The notes beneath the pieces were generated by a model. That model saw only the letters and a list, made by a program, of their open reading frames with translations. It searched no databases and was not told the origin of the DNA. A DNA stretch of 64,000 nt, taken from Asparagopsis taxiformis. Taxonomy: Eukaryota > Rhodophyta > Florideophyceae > Bonnemaisoniales > Bonnemaisoniaceae. Shown piece by piece: positions 61,601-64,000 of this stretch; the stretch's first letter is position 1; the number at the start of each line of letters is the position of its first letter. Location: positions 1-64,000 of the forward strand of contig JALQPE010000520.1 in NCBI GenBank assembly GCA_030407315.1, in the 5' to 3' direction. Position numbers and translations under genes: made by a program.

Positions 61601-62934
61601 ACGTGACAGCGAACGGCTCTTTTCTCACATCGCAGCTATCCCGTACGACGAAAAGCTCATGTTGCGCGACAGTAGTGATCATTCTGACTTCGAAGGACTG
61701 CTCGCCCCGAAAGACATTGCCGCCATCGCCGAGTTTGAGGACATCATGGACTATTGTTTCCGAGTCGTGTTCGCCTATGCGAAAAGCTTGGATAAACGGG
61801 ATAAGGACACATTGGGTTCTGGAAAGAGGTCTGTAAAAACCAATATCAGCGTACTTCTTGGCTGGTTTGCCAAAATTGAGAGTGCCACTCTCAGACACTA
61901 GCACAGTGTGCTCATCCAGAGTGACACTATGGGCAAAATTTCAATATCCCCGTCGTTTAGGCAACATGTAGCTTTTTCTCATCCCGCTAGCGTTCATAGA
62001 ACACATTGGGTTCTTCTCCTACTGGTACCTCCTTCCAATGGACTACTATATCGCGTGGCTTCTTATTACGGGCGACGAGTTGACCAATCTGTTTGGTTAT
62101 GATGAAATTGACATTCCTATGGATACGTTTCGCGCCGAATTGAAGGATATGGAACACCGAGATCTACGAAGAATCAACCGGCGGGCCTGAGTCTGTCATT
62201 TTAGAATCAGACGATGCCGTAAGGTTCATCAAACCTGGGTTGGAAGACCTCCATGCTGTTGAACAAGCCAAACATCAATCGCATGTGATATATATGAGAC
62301 TGCTTTCCAGCCTCCCTCAATTCTTCGCGAAAGTTTCGTGGATTGCCGAACTCTCTGTTATACTTTGGGCAGTGGCTCCAGTTTTCATTCCGTGTGGAGT
62401 ATCGTACGTGTGGGACCGGGAAAATCGAAATGTAAACTGTAGAGAATGTTGCAGTATCATCGATGTGGACAGGAACATTCTAGTTGAGACGGGGTTTGCA
62501 CTATTTCTTATTCTATCGGTTAACACTAAGGAAAGCGATTTCTGGCCCCGGGAAGGCTGGTGACAGCCGTTATCAAATGATACTCGGGAATGGAAGACTA
62601 TACGACTCGGGAATATAGCTCACGAGGTCTCTCGGACTTGGCAAGGGGGCATGTAGTATAGTGAACGTCAGAGCAGGTATTACTGTAAGCCGTAATCACC
62701 TTTACAGTGCAGACTGGCCATGTAAGCTCTCTAGTATTGCTGTAATTGGACTTTTAGAGTTAATTCGAAACTTTTAGCTTTTCGCCCGATGCCGAGCTAT
62801 TTCGGAATTTTACTGAATAAAGGTGTGAAACACCGGCGAGGAGCGGAAAGGCAGCGTTAGCTCCGGCGGCTCTGCGCCGGTGACCTTCGTGGTTTTAGTG
62901 TCTATTCTAGCTCCCCATTAGCTCTACCAACCTC
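58602..62934. other. Decayed sequence with short coding traces
   Basis: No intact gene. At about 60,390-60,480 (plus) a frame reads VVAEAFRALKTGGNLVFIDI, which resembles the post-motif region of class I methyltransferases ('A.R.LKPGG.LVF'). At 61,240-61,900 (plus) two overlapping frames (DDDEPDVDRDVLLRTFGLNA; FEDIMDYCFRVVFAYAKSL) look protein-like but are not recognised. Everything is interrupted by stops. Confidence 0.3.
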
Positions 62935-63870
62935 TTGTCTGGCGTTGTGTTCGCGCCGACATTGCTACTTACGAGACGACACCGCGCACATCAAGCTCGC
63001 CCACCGATGGTCCAGCCTCACCCTTTGCATATACACGGATGCAAGCGACCAGTTGTGGGCCAGCATGGTCACGCAATGTCAACCCGCAGAGCTGGAGAAA
63101 CCTGTCCCAGACCAATCTCACGAACCTCACGCCTTCCTTTGAGTGGGTACCCAATAGGGAGGCGACACGGCTCAGTATGAGAGGACCGCCGGGCGGTACG
63201 ACAAGAAAATTCCGCGTCCGCTCTCTCTCATACTACAAGCCACAATGCCGAATGAGGTTGTCCATTTTGACTTCCTGCACCTCGGTCAAACCCATGGCGA
63301 CTTCTGCTACATTCTTGTGATTCAGGATGATATGTCATCCCATTTCTGGCTCACACCATGCGAATCGGCCTACAGTCACACCGCGGCCCGAGAGATATCC
63401 CGTTGGATACACACATCCACTGCAATGGTGTTCTGGGTCAGCGACTAGGGATCCCATTTTAGAAACCAGGTGATGAATCACCTCGCTACAGCACGCCATG
63501 TACGCCATAATTCCACGGTAACCTATTCGCCTTGGATCTACGGGACCGTGGAAAATGTCAACAGACAGGTCCGTGCTGCGGCCACATCGATGTGGCGGCA
63601 GCACGAACCGGTGGAGGGATCCATCCTTACAGAACTTAAACTAGCACTGCAAGATTGGACTACATCCATTCCTCTAGTTTCATCAACTCGCAACGAAGCG
63701 CCACTGCAACGACTAGGGAAAAGCCCATCTGGTGACATGCGCAGCCCACTCGAGATGATGACATCGATTCGACCTAGGCAGAATGTCTTGATTAGCGGCA
63801 TACCAAGTTCTTCTTCTCTTTCTATTGACCGTATCCGTGCAGAAAAGCTCGTATGAATCGACGAATTGCA
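62935..63870 (+). pseudogene. Ty3-type RNase H and integrase remnant
   Basis: The RNase H trace WSSLTLCIYTDASDQLWASM and PVPDQSHEPHAFL (62,945-63,140) is followed by an integrase core: NEVVHFDFLHLGQTHGDFCY, VIQDDMSSHFWLTPCESA, VSD-TAG-GSHF (stop at 63,446-63,448) and YSPWIYGTVENVNRQVRAAA. The spacing is shorter than in an intact element, so the zinc-binding part of integrase was lost. It is unrelated in detail to the two chromoviruses and resembles the oomycete/algal gypsy type. It continues past the right edge of the window. Confidence 0.65.
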
Positions 63871-64000
63871 GAGTGCCGTTATCGCATGCACAAAGACACC
63901 TCCGAGCGCGTCACGAACGCCCGCATGAAACAAATTGCGTCGCACAATCGAGATACCAATATTATCCAACCAAACTTCTCCCTGGGTGATTTTGTCCTTG

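Overview
This is nuclear DNA of a photosynthetic eukaryote, most likely a red alga. Four things point there: a plant/alga-type nitrate reductase, a small protein whose N-terminus looks like a plastid transit peptide with phenylalanine close to the start (MAFVSSF, usual for red-type plastids), compact genes with almost no introns, and a genome background built of LTR retrotransposons. The lineage is inference. Only about 7.4 kb (39.1-46.5 kb) is an ordinary gene island; the rest is transposable elements at different stages of decay.

Layout. 0-8 kb: a decayed multi-gene block. On the minus strand lies a broken polyprotein gene combining a ParB-like domain, a bacterial-type DNA methyltransferase (DPPF motif) and a SET domain. 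Beside it are three unrecognised reading frames, one divergent. 8.34-8.69 kb: a dense array of GACAGTAAA/TTTACTGTC palindromes. 8.70-14.03 kb: the 3' half of a chromovirus (Ty3/gypsy) carrying an extra antisense ORF, ending in a complete LTR. 14.03-14.87 kb: an LTR fragment and a tyrosine-recombinase remnant. 15.7-37 kb: a four-level nest. A DNA transposon with a broken transposase is split by a Ty1/copia element (19,754-36,758). That element is split by a 1.38 kb TIR element (23,495-35,738), which is split by a nearly intact 10.9 kb chromovirus (24,267-35,124). Target-site duplications are visible at the three inner levels: TGGTT/CGGTT, GTCTT and GGAGT. 39.1-46.5 kb: nitrate reductase, a GATA zinc-finger factor, a ZZ/peptidoglycan-binding-domain protein, a plastid-targeted small protein, and a convergent Tim17-family membrane protein. 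48.5-55.6 kb: an old chromovirus containing two solo LTRs of other families. 55.6-64 kb: strongly decayed sequence with short traces of coding, ending in a Ty3-type RNase H/integrase remnant.

How the parts relate. Nitrate reductase and the GATA factor stand in tandem on the same strand, suggestive because GATA factors control nitrogen assimilation in fungi. The nitrate reductase frame is broken by one missing base just before the molybdenum-ligand cysteine. This is either a pseudogene or an assembly error, and it must be settled before the other frameshifts in the window are read as decay. The most unusual system is the ParB-DNA methyltransferase-SET polyprotein, which would join DNA modification and histone methylation in one probably mobile gene.
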